Below, in pieces: positions 8,419 through 17,165 of a stretch of DNA of 64,000 nucleotides. This stretch comes from Cyclobacteriaceae bacterium. Lineage in GTDB: Bacteria; Bacteroidota; Bacteroidia; Cytophagales; Cyclobacteriaceae. Numbering within the stretch: the first letter of the stretch is position 1; each line of letters begins with the position of its first letter. The translations under genes were made by a program, and so were the position numbers. A model generated the notes under the pieces. That model worked only from the letters and a program-made list of their open reading frames with translations. It ran no database searches and was not told the origin of the DNA. Location of the stretch: NCBI GenBank assembly GCA_019638355.1, contig JAHBTY010000001.1:124001-188000 (forward strand), read 5' to 3'.

Positions 8419-9015
8419 TTACAACTCCGTAATAAAAATATTCTTCCATCTTACTTTCACACCGCCACCATCGTGAATCTGCAACGCAATTTTACCAGTG
8501 CGTGAGCCAATCTTTTCATCGGTAAGCGTAATCATCTGTTCGCCATTCAACCAGGTGGTTACCACATTGCCCTTCACTACAATTTTCATTTTGTTCCACT
8601 CGCCTTCTTTCAGGGCTTTTTCCTTTTCGGGTGCAGGTTTAATCAACCAACCGCGACCATACGATTCGTAAATGCCACCGCTGTGACTGTTAAGGGGTGC
8701 TACCTCAGCCTGCCAGCCGTTTACGGTTGTGCCTTCAATCTGGCTATGGAAAAACACCCCGCTGTTGCCGTTGCTCTCTTGTTTAAACTCAAGTGTCAAC
8801 TCAAAATCTTTGTACTCCTTTTCGGTTGCAAAGTATCCGTATTGTTTGTCGGGCCCGCTTTCGCAAACCAATTCACCTTTATCCACATACCATTTTTCGG
8901 TACCGTAAATTTTCCAACCGGTTAAATCCTTTCCATTAAATAACGATTTGTTCTGAGCGGTTGCCGATAGGGAAACTAAAGCAAATACAATAAGCAGGTT
9001 TTTCATTTTAATCAT
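8419..9015 (-). CDS. Secreted DUF1080 (3-keto-disaccharide hydrolase-type) protein
   Basis: Secreted beta-sandwich protein of 198 residues. The signal peptide is MKNLLIVFALVSLSATAQ; two ATGs, at 9015 and 9006, fit equally. The DUF1080 signature follows: SLFNGKDLTGWKIYG near residue 24, GVFFHSQIEG near 90, SHSGGIYESYGRGW near 110, and IALQIHDGG near the end. Characterised relatives cleave 3-keto-glycosides in the periplasm. Many relatives are larger, so this is a single-domain version. No partner sugar dehydrogenase is adjacent, although a GMC-type one lies about 22 kb away. Confidence 0.88.
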   Translation of the reverse strand: MIKMKNLLIVFALVSLSATAQNKSLFNGKDLTGWKIYGTEKWYVDKGELVCESGPDKQYGYFATEKEYKDFELTLEFKQESNGNSGVFFHSQIEGTTVNGWQAEVAPLNSHSGGIYESYGRGWLIKPAPEKEKALKEGEWNKMKIVVKGNVVTTWLNGEQMITLTDEKIGSRTGKIALQIHDGGGVKVRWKNIFITEL

Positions 9016-9080
9016 TTTTGATTTGCCGAAATTAGGAAAAATAAAAACTGATAACTTGCCTGTTCGAAAACAAATTCAGG

Positions 9081-9578
9081 ATGAAAACTATCGGTTGGTT
9101 AAACCTACTCGCTTTTATTGTTTTGATGTCGGCCTGCACGCCCAAGCCGGCAGCAGAATTTGGGAATTCTGACAATGAAGCGGTGACAGAACAACCTTCT
9201 GCAGCACAAGACCTGCAAGGCGAGTGGCATATGATTACTGAGGTAGATGGTGAGTGGGTTTTGTTTTATCCCTGCGATGCCGACAATACATTTATCCAGA
9301 TCCGTACCGACTCGATTGTTATCGGTTGGGGACAAGATGCTACGGCTGGCAAAATCGAAAACTGGTTTAACGATGGAGACAAACTTACGCTTGCTGTTAA
9401 CGAATATGACATTGTAAATACCTACCAGGTAAAAACCGATACAAATGGTTATACCGAATGGTGGCTGTGGGAAGATACCGAAACGCCTTCGCGGTTTATC
9501 AAGGCAACCGATAAATCGCACTACAAGGTAGTGCGCCAACCTTGCAAAGAGTGCTGGGAAGATTGTGAGGAGCAATAA
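9081..9578 (+). CDS. Lipoprotein of unknown function
   Basis: A 165-residue lipoprotein with signal peptide and lipobox MSAC (Cys19). The linker is rich in Ala, Glu and Gln. The domain from about residue 45 (LQGEWHMITEVDGEWVLFYPCD) looks like the opening of a small beta-barrel of lipocalin-like type: W, then repeated short strands with alternating polar residues. The C-terminus has three cysteines (CKECWEDC) that could form a disulfide or bind metal. It starts divergently from the DUF1080 gene, 65 bases away. No known family recognised. Confidence 0.78.
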   Translation: MKTIGWLNLLAFIVLMSACTPKPAAEFGNSDNEAVTEQPSAAQDLQGEWHMITEVDGEWVLFYPCDADNTFIQIRTDSIVIGWGQDATAGKIENWFNDGDKLTLAVNEYDIVNTYQVKTDTNGYTEWWLWEDTETPSRFIKATDKSHYKVVRQPCKECWEDCEEQ

Positions 9579-9701
9579 CTTTAAACGTTCACTGCAAAGA
9601 CGCCAAGCCGCAAACGCTCAGCCCTAATGTATTTTTGAGTTGGTTCTAAATACTTTCATTAAAAACTCAGTCAACATCGAACCGTTTTATTTCTTTGCAG
9701 C

Positions 9702-10871
9702 GTGAAAGTTTTAATCCTGCACCAGCATTTTAATACACCCGCAAAAGGTGGCGCGCTTCGTTCGTATTATCTCGCCACCGCGCTTGCAGCAAACGGCTTT
9801 CAGGTTACTGTAATTACTGCACACAACCAGCGGGAATACCACCAGGAAAACATAGAAGGTATTGACGTTCACTATCTACCCATTGCTTATGATAATCGCT
9901 TTGGGTTCTTTGCCCGCAGTTGGTCGTTCTTAAAATACGTGCGCGAATCTATTAAGCTCGCACAGCGCTTTCGCAATGTGGACTATTGTTATGCCATCTC
10001 CGTTCCGCTTACGGTGGGGCTTGCCGCAATGTGGATAAAAATGCGCTACAAAATTCCGTACATTTTTGAAGTGGGTGATCTGTGGCCCGAAGCTCCCATT
10101 CAATTAGGTTTTATCAACAACTTTGTATTTGCACAAGCGCTTTATGCTTTGGAAAAAAGAATTTATAAATCAGCACAAGCAGTAGTGGCGCTTTCGCCTT
10201 CCATTAAATCGGCTATTGAAAAAAAAGTGCCGGGTAAAACTGTGCACCTAATTCCCAACATGGCCGATTGCAATTTTTATAAACCTGAGAAAAAAGATGC
10301 GGCACTCGAAGTTCAGTATGACGTTCAGGGCAAATTGGTTGTGTCGTACATTGGGGCCATTGGCATTGCGAACGGATTAGATTCTTTTCTGGAATGTGTT
10401 AATGCATCGCGCAAAGCGCAACTGCCCGTTCATTTTTTTATGTGTGGCGATGGCGCTGAATTAGAACGACTGAAAGGTCATGCACAAAGCATGGGATTAA
10501 CTAACCTTACGTTTCTCGATTTCAGAAATCGGGATGGGGTGAAAGAACTGCTTAACATTACCGATGCCACGTTTATCAGTTTTAAACAAGTGCCGGTATT
10601 GGAAACCGGTTCGCCCAATAAACTTTTTGATGGCCTTGCTGCCGGTAAACTTATCATTATAAATTTCGGAGGTTGGTTAAAGCAAGAGATTGAATCAACA
10701 CAGTGTGGATTTTACTTCAACCCGCAGCAACCAACTGAGTTTGTAAAAAAACTTTCTGCTTATTTATACGAAGGTGGTTTACTGGAGCGCGCACAAGCTG
10801 CAGCCCGCAAGTTGGCTGAGGAGAAGTATAGCCGCAGTGCTTTAAGCGAGTTGTATGCCCAGGTATTTTGA
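9702..10871 (+). CDS. Family 4 glycosyltransferase (WbuB-like)
   Basis: GT-B glycosyltransferase of 389 residues. The N-terminal domain begins MKVLILHQHFNTPAKGGALR with the glycine-rich loop. The C-terminal nucleotide-sugar domain has VVSYIGAIG, FFMCGDGAELERLK and the ExGSPNKLFDGLAAG motif (E near residue 300). This last motif is typical of WbuB/WcaI-type enzymes that transfer N-acetylated sugars to surface polysaccharide or lipid-linked precursors. It starts with GTG; no in-frame ATG fits. It stands alone, not in a polysaccharide cluster, and is convergent with the next gene, so the acceptor is unknown. Confidence 0.9.
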   Translation: MKVLILHQHFNTPAKGGALRSYYLATALAANGFQVTVITAHNQREYHQENIEGIDVHYLPIAYDNRFGFFARSWSFLKYVRESIKLAQRFRNVDYCYAISVPLTVGLAAMWIKMRYKIPYIFEVGDLWPEAPIQLGFINNFVFAQALYALEKRIYKSAQAVVALSPSIKSAIEKKVPGKTVHLIPNMADCNFYKPEKKDAALEVQYDVQGKLVVSYIGAIGIANGLDSFLECVNASRKAQLPVHFFMCGDGAELERLKGHAQSMGLTNLTFLDFRNRDGVKELLNITDATFISFKQVPVLETGSPNKLFDGLAAGKLIIINFGGWLKQEIESTQCGFYFNPQQPTEFVKKLSAYLYEGGLLERAQAAARKLAEEKYSRSALSELYAQVF

Positions 10872-10897
10872 ATAACTATTAACCTGTTATTCTATAA

Positions 10898-12070
10898 TTA
10901 CTCTACGTAAAGTACCAACCCCTTCAAATATTCTCCTTCCGGATGGTAAAGTGAAACGGGATGATCGGCCGGTTGTGATAAGTGATGCAATACTTTTATG
11001 TGTCGCCCGGCCTGTATTCCGGCCGAAACTATAGTATCGTAAAACAATTGCCGGTCCACCACTTGCGAGCAGGAGAATGTAAAAATGATTCCGCCTGGTT
11101 TAACCATCTTCATAGCCTCAGCATTTAATCGTTGGTAACCTTTTACTGCCTGGTGGCGCGAGTCTTTATGTTTGGCAAAAGCTGGCGGATCGAGAATAAT
11201 CAGATCATACACATCTTTCTTGTCTTTCAGAAAATCAAATGTGTCTTCGGCCACGCATGCATGGATAGTGGGTTTATACCCATTCAACTCCAGGTTCTTC
11301 CGAGTAAGCGTAATGGCTTTTTCTGATGCATCAACCGAGTGAACAAGGGTTGCTCCGTTTTGCAACGCATAAACCGAAAAACCACCGGTATAACAGAAGG
11401 TATTGAGTACAGTTTTGCCTTTTGCCATTTCGCCTAGCAGTTTTCTGTTTTCGCGCTGGTCTAAAAAGAAACCAGTTTTCTGTCCTTCTTCCCAATCGAT
11501 ATAAAATTTATTGCCATGTTCCTGCACCACATGCGGTACCGCTGCCATTCCTGCTAAATATTCGCTGTTTGTTTTTTCCTGCATCGATTTGAAGTAAACA
11601 GCCGATATGCGAAAGCCTGCCGTTGGTAAAACTGAATTTACTGCCGCAGCAATTAAAACCTTATCGCGTTGCATACCGGCCGAGTGTGCCTGAATAATAG
11701 CTACATCATTATATACATCAATGATTAATCCGGGCAAACCATCACCCTCACCATGAACTAACCGATAGGCATTGGTTTGATCTGAAATCACATTGGCCTC
11801 TACACGAACCTGAAGTGCCTTTTTAATTTTGCTTTGGTATATGTCATCATTTGGTTTTTCTCCAAACGTTACCATGCGCACGGTAATCGTTCCTTTCTGA
11901 AAATGCCCAAAGCCCACTGTGGTTTTACGGGCATCTTTAACCTCCACCCAATCACCATCCTGTAACGTTTCGAAGGATGATTGAATAGCCCCAGAAAAAA
12001 TCCATGGGTGGAAACGCTTTACTGAATGATCGCGCCCTTGCTTTAGTGTAATAATTCCCTGAATGTTCAC
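10898..12070 (-). CDS. Class I SAM-dependent rRNA (cytosine-C5) methyltransferase, RlmI-like
   Basis: RNA methyltransferase of 390 residues with an N-terminal PUA domain (LKQGRDHSVKRFHPWIFSGA) and a C-terminal Rossmann domain. SAM-binding motif I region is LNTFCYTGGFSVYAL (near residue 225), the acidic strand is HSVDASEKA, and the catalytic DPPAFAK motif is near residue 290. A second conserved Cys is in TFSCSQ. This is the architecture of RlmI, which makes m5C in 23S rRNA, and of Bacteroidota orthologues. The frame is open to a TTG at 12097, but the GTG at 12070 (VNIQGIITLKQG) fits homologues better. Confidence 0.9.
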   Translation of the reverse strand: MNIQGIITLKQGRDHSVKRFHPWIFSGAIQSSFETLQDGDWVEVKDARKTTVGFGHFQKGTITVRMVTFGEKPNDDIYQSKIKKALQVRVEANVISDQTNAYRLVHGEGDGLPGLIIDVYNDVAIIQAHSAGMQRDKVLIAAAVNSVLPTAGFRISAVYFKSMQEKTNSEYLAGMAAVPHVVQEHGNKFYIDWEEGQKTGFFLDQRENRKLLGEMAKGKTVLNTFCYTGGFSVYALQNGATLVHSVDASEKAITLTRKNLELNGYKPTIHACVAEDTFDFLKDKKDVYDLIILDPPAFAKHKDSRHQAVKGYQRLNAEAMKMVKPGGIIFTFSCSQVVDRQLFYDTIVSAGIQAGRHIKVLHHLSQPADHPVSLYHPEGEYLKGLVLYVE

Positions 12071-12137
12071 GCAAATTGAAGTCTTGACAAAAAGCAAAGT
12101 TAGGTAATATATTTAGCAGTAAAATTTAACTATAGCT

Positions 12138-12722
12138 ATGCGACTTATTGCTCTTGTTTTTATCGTTGTGCTGATGATTGCTTGTAATCATGCCGGTCAG
12201 GTTGCTGAAAGTAATACTGATGTTAGCAATTCGGGCATTCCGCCCGGAGCTGCGCAAGAACAGTTTGCAGATACACCCGGTATTACTCACGCTGTTCTTA
12301 ACACTAACGAAGGTAAACCTATCAGCAGTGGAACTTTAAAAGATAATGTAAGAGAAGGCTCGTGGGTTGAGTATCATTACAATGGACTGCCCAAATCTAT
12401 TACAACATACGTAAATGGAAAGAAGGAAGGCATATACCTGGAGTTTAGTGAGAACGGGCAAACGACTAAACGCATCAACCATCACAACGATGTACGCCAT
12501 GGCGAATACAAAGAGTTTAATTACACAACTGTAAAAGAAGAGCGGTTTTATAACAATGGGAAACTGGAGGGTACTGTAAAAATCTATTATGCTGATGGTA
12601 AGGTTATGGAAGAGGGCTCCTATAAAAACGGTTTACGCGATGGCATTTCGCGGTGGTACGATCAGCAAGGCAACATGACAATTGAATATGAATACAAAAA
12701 CGGTGAGCTCGTAAAAAAGTGA
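12138..12722 (+). CDS. Lipoprotein with MORN-variant repeats
   Basis: A 194-residue lipoprotein (lipobox MIAC, Cys16) with a disordered linker and then repeated units of the form ExxGxLKDNVREGSWVEYHYNG (residues 60-190). Repeat hallmarks are visible as REGSWVEY, KEGIYLEF, RHGEYKEF, LEGTVKIY and RDGISRWY at about 23-residue spacing. Such repeats form a beta-solenoid. Databases often label this family 'toxin-antitoxin YwqK antitoxin', a label the sequence does not support here: there is no toxin neighbour and the protein is exported. Confidence 0.87.
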   Translation: MRLIALVFIVVLMIACNHAGQVAESNTDVSNSGIPPGAAQEQFADTPGITHAVLNTNEGKPISSGTLKDNVREGSWVEYHYNGLPKSITTYVNGKKEGIYLEFSENGQTTKRINHHNDVRHGEYKEFNYTTVKEERFYNNGKLEGTVKIYYADGKVMEEGSYKNGLRDGISRWYDQQGNMTIEYEYKNGELVKK

Positions 12723-12906
12723 AAAAATGTCAGTTTTTTATGAACCTAAACCCGGTAGTATGTCGTTTTTAAACCCACTGGCATTTCTTTTGATTTTTGA
12801 AGGCGGGGATGATCGGTTCACAAAACTTTAATAAACTTTTGAGGGCTGCTCTTCATCGTTCAGCGATGTCAGACAATTATTTAAAACTTAAAACTGATTA
12901 TTGATT

Positions 12907-14412
12907 ATGAAACGGTTTGGATCACTATTGTTGGCTGCGGTGTTGGGAAGTGTGATAACTATCGTAGCCACACAAAGCTTTGTAAAACAACAGGCACAAG
13001 GTGTAAAAATTGAACATGTTGCTGGTTTACCGGTTAGCCAGGTTGCTTATACCACCAACGAAAAAGGTGAAGTGGTGCCACTTGATTTTACCGGCACAGC
13101 CGAGAAAGTAACACAGGCGGTGGTTCACATACGCTCCACGCAAGAATCCCGCGCAAGCGGCAACAGCCAGGTGCCGGATGCTTTTCGTCATTTCTTTTTT
13201 GATAGCCCATTCGAAAACCAGATGCCCCGGCAAAGTACCGGTTCGGGAGTTATCATTAATAAAGATGGTTACATCGTAACTAATAATCACGTAGTAGAAG
13301 GCTCTGAAATTGTGCAGGTAACTTTATCGGATAATCGCGAATTGAAAGCCGAAGTAATTGGTACCGATCCGGATACCGACCTTGCCGTGATTAAGGTAAA
13401 TGCTAAAGACCTTCCTTACCTCTCATTTGTAAATTCGGATCAAACCAAAGTAGGCCAATGGGTTTTGGCGGTGGGCAATCCCTTCAACTTAAATTCAACT
13501 GTAACGGCCGGTATTATCAGTGCCAAAGGACGCAACATTAATATCATTAATTCCAACAGACAAAATCGCAATGGTGAGCAGAATGTAAGTACAGCCATCG
13601 AATCGTTTATTCAAACCGATGCGGCCATCAATCCCGGAAACAGTGGTGGAGCTTTGGTGGATTTGAATGGCGGATTGGTTGGAATTAACACCGCTATTGC
13701 AAGCCCCACCGGCTCTTATTCCGGTTATGGCTTTGCGGTACCAGCCAACATTGTAAGTAAAATTACGGAAGACCTGATTGCATACGGAACGGTACAGCGT
13801 GGTTGGTTAGGTATTAATGTTAGCAGCGTTACCAATGCATTAGCTAAAGAGAACGATTTGGCAGTTAATGAAGGCGCTTACGTGACTGGCTTTGGTACCA
13901 ATGCCGATAAAAGTGCTGCGAAAGCTGCCGGCATTAAAGAAGGCGATGTGGTTGTTAAGCTGGACGAAACCCCTATTAAATCCAATACAGCATTAATTGA
14001 GTATATTGGTCGCAAGCGCCCTGGCGATAAAGTAAATGTTACCGTAAATCGCAATGGTAAAGAGTTGGTTATTCCAGTTACACTTAAGAACAGCGAAGGA
14101 ACTACCCATACGGTTAAGCGCGAAGAAAAAGCAGATGTAGCCGCCTTGGGGTTAGAATTAGAAGACTTAGATAGCAAAGTGCTTAAACGCCTGGATGTTG
14201 CCAGTGGTGTGAAAGTAAAAAACCTGGATGGTAAATTGAAACGCAGTGGTATGCGCGAAGGCTTTATTATTACACATGTGGACGATAAGGCCGTAAAATC
14301 AGTTAGAGAAGTGAATGAAATTCTGAAGAAAAAGAAAGCCGGTGATTTAATTACCTTCGCGGGACTTTACGAAGACTATCCGCGTGAGTATATTTATGCG
14401 TTACGTATGTAA
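12907..14412 (+). CDS. Do-like periplasmic serine protease (DegQ/HtrA family)
   Basis: Envelope protease/chaperone of 501 residues. The N-terminal hydrophobic segment (SLLLAAVLGSVITIVATQ) is a signal or anchor. The trypsin-like triad is His128 (TNNHVVEG), Asp158 (DTDLAVIK) and Ser246 (NPGNSGGALV). Two PDZ domains follow: the first from about residue 300 (RGWLGINV...), ending in the long stretch with AAGIKEGDVVVKLD, and the second at 415-500 (SGMREGFIITHVDDKAVKS). The ATG at 12907 is preceded by a TTG two codons earlier. A 57-residue gene follows after 17 bases and a terminator closes the unit. The 184-base upstream spacer is AT-rich with no confident promoter. Confidence 0.95.
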   Translation: MKRFGSLLLAAVLGSVITIVATQSFVKQQAQGVKIEHVAGLPVSQVAYTTNEKGEVVPLDFTGTAEKVTQAVVHIRSTQESRASGNSQVPDAFRHFFFDSPFENQMPRQSTGSGVIINKDGYIVTNNHVVEGSEIVQVTLSDNRELKAEVIGTDPDTDLAVIKVNAKDLPYLSFVNSDQTKVGQWVLAVGNPFNLNSTVTAGIISAKGRNINIINSNRQNRNGEQNVSTAIESFIQTDAAINPGNSGGALVDLNGGLVGINTAIASPTGSYSGYGFAVPANIVSKITEDLIAYGTVQRGWLGINVSSVTNALAKENDLAVNEGAYVTGFGTNADKSAAKAAGIKEGDVVVKLDETPIKSNTALIEYIGRKRPGDKVNVTVNRNGKELVIPVTLKNSEGTTHTVKREEKADVAALGLELEDLDSKVLKRLDVASGVKVKNLDGKLKRSGMREGFIITHVDDKAVKSVREVNEILKKKKAGDLITFAGLYEDYPREYIYALRM

Positions 14413-14429
14413 AACCAAACCTTTTATAC

Positions 14430-14603
14430 ATGAGAAAACTGTTTAGAAAAGGAGAGCGCGTTCGGAGTAAGATTGATGGCAAAGTAATGGAGGTGCTCAA
14501 GTATTTGAAGTCGAACCTGGTAGAAGTGCGGTGGTTCGATTTACAGGCCAAGGAAGTAAGAATCAACAAAATAAAGGAAGACAAACTTTCGAAGGCCGCC
14601 TGA
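14430..14603 (+). CDS. 57-residue SH3-like/DUF2158-type small protein
   Basis: A small gene 17 bases after the protease gene: MRKLFRKGERVRSKIDGKVM, then EVLKYLKSNLVEVRWFDL and KEVRINKIKEDKL. The pattern 'F-x-x-G-D/E-x-V-x-S-K-x-D-G-x-V-M-E-V ... L-V-E-V-R-W-F-D' resembles the KOW/SH3-like barrel of DUF2158 (YodC-like) proteins. It is basic, has no signal peptide and is probably cytoplasmic. Start, spacing and the terminator 25 bases downstream make it a credible second gene of the operon. The function is unknown. Confidence 0.72.
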   Translation: MRKLFRKGERVRSKIDGKVMEVLKYLKSNLVEVRWFDLQAKEVRINKIKEDKLSKAA

Positions 14604-14627
14604 AATTGATTATTCATCTTTTTAATG

Positions 14628-14653
14628 CCCCGGTTTAACAGCCGGGGTTTTTT
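14628..14653 (+). terminator. Terminator after the protease operon
   Basis: CCCCGG-tttaacag-CCGGGG followed by six T. It lies 25 bases after the stop at 14603. Confidence 0.9.
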
Positions 14654-14673
14654 ATTGGCCCACCATAACTCGC

Positions 14674-14720
14674 AAAATGTAAGTTACATTTTGTAAGTTA
14701 CATTTTGTTACATACTTTTG
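14674..14720 (+). promoter_or_regulatory. Promoter with overlapping palindrome upstream of the ATPase gene
   Basis: TTTTG (14689-14693), exactly 19 bases, then TACTTTTG (14713-14720), a full match to the Bacteroidota promoter pattern. The palindrome AAAATGTAA-g-TTACATTTT (14674-14692) covers the -33 region, and GTTACAT recurs at 14683, 14697 and 14707. The -7 element ends 5 bases before the ATG at 14726, so transcription should begin at or within a couple of bases of the start codon. The layout suggests a repressed, leaderless gene. Confidence 0.75.
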
Positions 14721-14725
14721 GTGGC

Positions 14726-15859
14726 ATGGAAGAGCCATTCAATCCGTTTCCCATCTATGGTTATTTTGGGCCAGCCTACTTTTGCAATCGCGAACACGAA
14801 AAAGACAATCTCATTACTGCCCTGCGCAATGGACGCAACGTTACACTTTACGCGCCCCGTAGAATTGGCAAGACCGGATTGATTCACCATGTGTTTCATC
14901 ACCTCGGCAAAAAATGGAATTGTGTTTACCTGGATGTGCAAGAAGCTTTTTCATTCAAAGATTTTACCAATGCCCTGCTGGCAGCTGTACTGAATGCCGT
15001 ATCAAAAAACAACTCGATTGTAAAAAAATTTCAGGATTGGATATTTACGCTGCGTCCTGTTATGTCAGCCAATCCCCATTCGGGTAGTTTACAGTTAGAA
15101 ATTGATTTTGCGAGCGAGGCGCAACAACGCACCACCGTAAAAGATGCATTACGATTGTTAGATTCATTTGGCCCCGGTGTAATTGCGCTGGATGAGTTTC
15201 AACAAATTAGTGCCTGGGATACAGATTCGGTTTCTATTGAAGGGTGGTTGCGTTCAGAGGTACAACACCTGAAAAACCTACGATTCATTTTTTCAGGCAG
15301 CCAGTTTCATTTACTCTCTGAAATGTTCAACTCCGCCAAGCGACCGTTTTATGCCAGTACCCAATCAGCAGCCATTGGAAAAATAAGCGCAAGCGATTAT
15401 ACAACGTTTATTCAGCAGCATTTTAAAAATAGTCGACTTAAAATCGGAACAGAAGAAATTAACCAAATACTAACCTGGGCCGATGGCAATACCTACAACA
15501 TTCAATTACTCTGCAACCGCGTGTTTTCGAAAACGAAAAAAGAAACTTCGCGCGCGATAATAGACGAATCGATTCTGGAAATTTATGCCGAGAATAAACT
15601 TTCTTACCTGGCATTAAGCACTTCAATGTCCAAATACCAATGGCGGGTTTTAGCTGCGATTGCGCAGGAAGGCAAAGTTTATCAGACCACCTCAAAAGAT
15701 TTTATAACGCGCCACGATTTAGGGTCGAGCGCCTCGGTACTGCGGGCGCTGGAGTTTCTTACTTCGCGCGAGCTGGTTTATCAATATTTAGACGAGGCGG
15801 GCAAATCTTACTATGAAATTTATGACATCATTCTGATGCGTTGGCTTCAGAATAAATGA
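14726..15859 (+). CDS. P-loop ATPase of the archaeal-type (PF01637-like) STAND family
   Basis: ATPase of 377 residues. Residues 1-30 are the family's 'FxPFPIYGYFGPAYFCNRE' entry. Walker A is APRRIGKTGLI near residue 50, Walker B is GVIALDEFQQI near 155, and the sensor strand is FIFSGSQFH near 193. The helical lid follows, and a winged helix from about residue 300 (YQWRVLAAIAQEG, DLGSSASVLRALEFL) could bind DNA. No nuclease or other effector domain is present. It is alone between a terminator and ispH, under its own palindrome-covered promoter. Members of this family are common as solitary genes in Bacteroidota and archaea; their biological role is unclear. Confidence 0.87.
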   Translation: MEEPFNPFPIYGYFGPAYFCNREHEKDNLITALRNGRNVTLYAPRRIGKTGLIHHVFHHLGKKWNCVYLDVQEAFSFKDFTNALLAAVLNAVSKNNSIVKKFQDWIFTLRPVMSANPHSGSLQLEIDFASEAQQRTTVKDALRLLDSFGPGVIALDEFQQISAWDTDSVSIEGWLRSEVQHLKNLRFIFSGSQFHLLSEMFNSAKRPFYASTQSAAIGKISASDYTTFIQQHFKNSRLKIGTEEINQILTWADGNTYNIQLLCNRVFSKTKKETSRAIIDESILEIYAENKLSYLALSTSMSKYQWRVLAAIAQEGKVYQTTSKDFITRHDLGSSASVLRALEFLTSRELVYQYLDEAGKSYYEIYDIILMRWLQNK

Positions 15860-15879
15860 AGTAATTTTGAACAACTACT

Positions 15880-17130
15880 TTGTTTATCCGGTTAAATACT
15901 AAAACTCAGGCCATCAAAAAGTTCGACATTCCCGCTTATTATCGCTCGTCCATTACCGGCAAAGTAAAGGAGAGCCGCAGGGTAAAAGATCTGCGCAAGC
16001 AAGACTTTACTCCCGCCACGCTCGACTTCGGGCCGGTGCAATTTATTCTGGCGCGACATTTTGGTTTTTGTTATGGTGTAGAGAACGCAATTGAGATTTC
16101 GTATCGGGCGTTGGAAGAATCGGTAGGGAAGAATGTTTATTTACTAAGCCAGATGATTCACAACCAGGAGGTGAATAACGATTTACAAGCGCGGGGTATA
16201 AAATTTATAATGGATACCGATGGCACCCAGTTTATTCCGTGGGAAAAAATCAGCAAAGAGGATGTTGTAATCATTCCGGCATTTGGTACTACGCTAGAAA
16301 TTGAACATCTACTTTTAGATAAAGGTGTTGAAGTTCAAAAGTATAACACTACCTGTCCGTTTGTAGAAAAAGTTTGGAACCGAGCTGAAAAGTTGGGCAA
16401 AGAAAATTACACAACCATTATTCATGGCAAGCCCAAGCACGAAGAAACAAAAGCAACTTTTTCGCACAGTGCACACAACGGCCCATCTGTAATTGTGCGC
16501 GATATGGATGATGCTGAAAAATTAAGCAACTACATTTTGGGCAGCAAAACGAAATCGGAATTTTACGAAGAGTTTGCCGGCAAGTATTCAACTGGTTTCG
16601 ATCCGACACAGCACCTGCAGCGGATAGGCGTAGTAAATCAAACTACCATGCTGGCTACCGAAACCCAAGCCATTGCCGATTTCTTTAAACAAATAATGAT
16701 TGCAAAGTTTGGTGCTGAAAATATCAAACAACACTTTGCCGAAACGCGCGACACGCTGTGTTACGCTACCAACGACAATCAGGATTCTACCTATCAACTT
16801 TTGGAAACAGAAGCCGACCTGGCAGTAGTAGTGGGGGGTTATAATAGTTCGAATACTTCGCACATTGTAGAGCTTTGCGAGCGCAAGTTTCCAACCTTCT
16901 TCATCAACTCCGAAACAGAAATAAAATCGCGTTCAGAAATTCATCATTTCAACTATCCGCGCAAGCAAAAAATTATAACACACGAATTTTTACCCGACAA
17001 AAGGCCGGTGCGCATTGTACTTACCAGCGGTGCTTCCTGCCCCGATACGCTGGTGGATCGGGTAATGTTAAAACTTGTAGGTTATTTTGATTCTGTTAAA
17101 TCTGTGGATGAGGTGCTGGCTACTTTTTGA
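15880..17130 (+). CDS. ispH: 4-hydroxy-3-methylbut-2-enyl diphosphate reductase
   Basis: Last enzyme of the non-mevalonate isoprenoid pathway, converting HMBPP to IPP and DMAPP with a [4Fe-4S] cluster. The three cluster cysteines are in HFGFCYGVENA (about Cys64), NTTCPFVEKVW (about Cys159) and SGASCPDTLVDR (near 390). At 416 residues it is longer than E. coli IspH, owing to the N-terminal extension typical of Bacteroidota (KKFDIPAYYRSSITGKVKES). There is no ATG upstream of the extension; the TTG at 15880 is the only standard start that keeps it. Its stop is followed 35 bases later by the TonB receptor start. Confidence 0.95.
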   Translation: MFIRLNTKTQAIKKFDIPAYYRSSITGKVKESRRVKDLRKQDFTPATLDFGPVQFILARHFGFCYGVENAIEISYRALEESVGKNVYLLSQMIHNQEVNNDLQARGIKFIMDTDGTQFIPWEKISKEDVVIIPAFGTTLEIEHLLLDKGVEVQKYNTTCPFVEKVWNRAEKLGKENYTTIIHGKPKHEETKATFSHSAHNGPSVIVRDMDDAEKLSNYILGSKTKSEFYEEFAGKYSTGFDPTQHLQRIGVVNQTTMLATETQAIADFFKQIMIAKFGAENIKQHFAETRDTLCYATNDNQDSTYQLLETEADLAVVVGGYNSSNTSHIVELCERKFPTFFINSETEIKSRSEIHHFNYPRKQKIITHEFLPDKRPVRIVLTSGASCPDTLVDRVMLKLVGYFDSVKSVDEVLATF

Positions 17131-17165
17131 TTCGAACATGCCGTAACTCCTGCTACATTTGCTGT

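Noticed and set aside
9590-9625. Repeat-like tract in the spacer before the glycosyltransferase gene
   Set aside because: Resembles Bacteroidota intergenic repeats only loosely, is short and has no second copy in the window.
12138-12722. Possible antitoxin (the database-style 'YwqK antitoxin' reading)
   Set aside because: The protein has a lipoprotein signal and MORN-variant repeats with no toxin neighbour, so an intracellular antitoxin role is not supported.
12779-12794. Sigma-54-like site (TGGCATTTCTTTTGAT) upstream of the DegQ gene
   Set aside because: The -12 element has GA instead of the near-invariant GC, and no enhancer-binding regulator is nearby.
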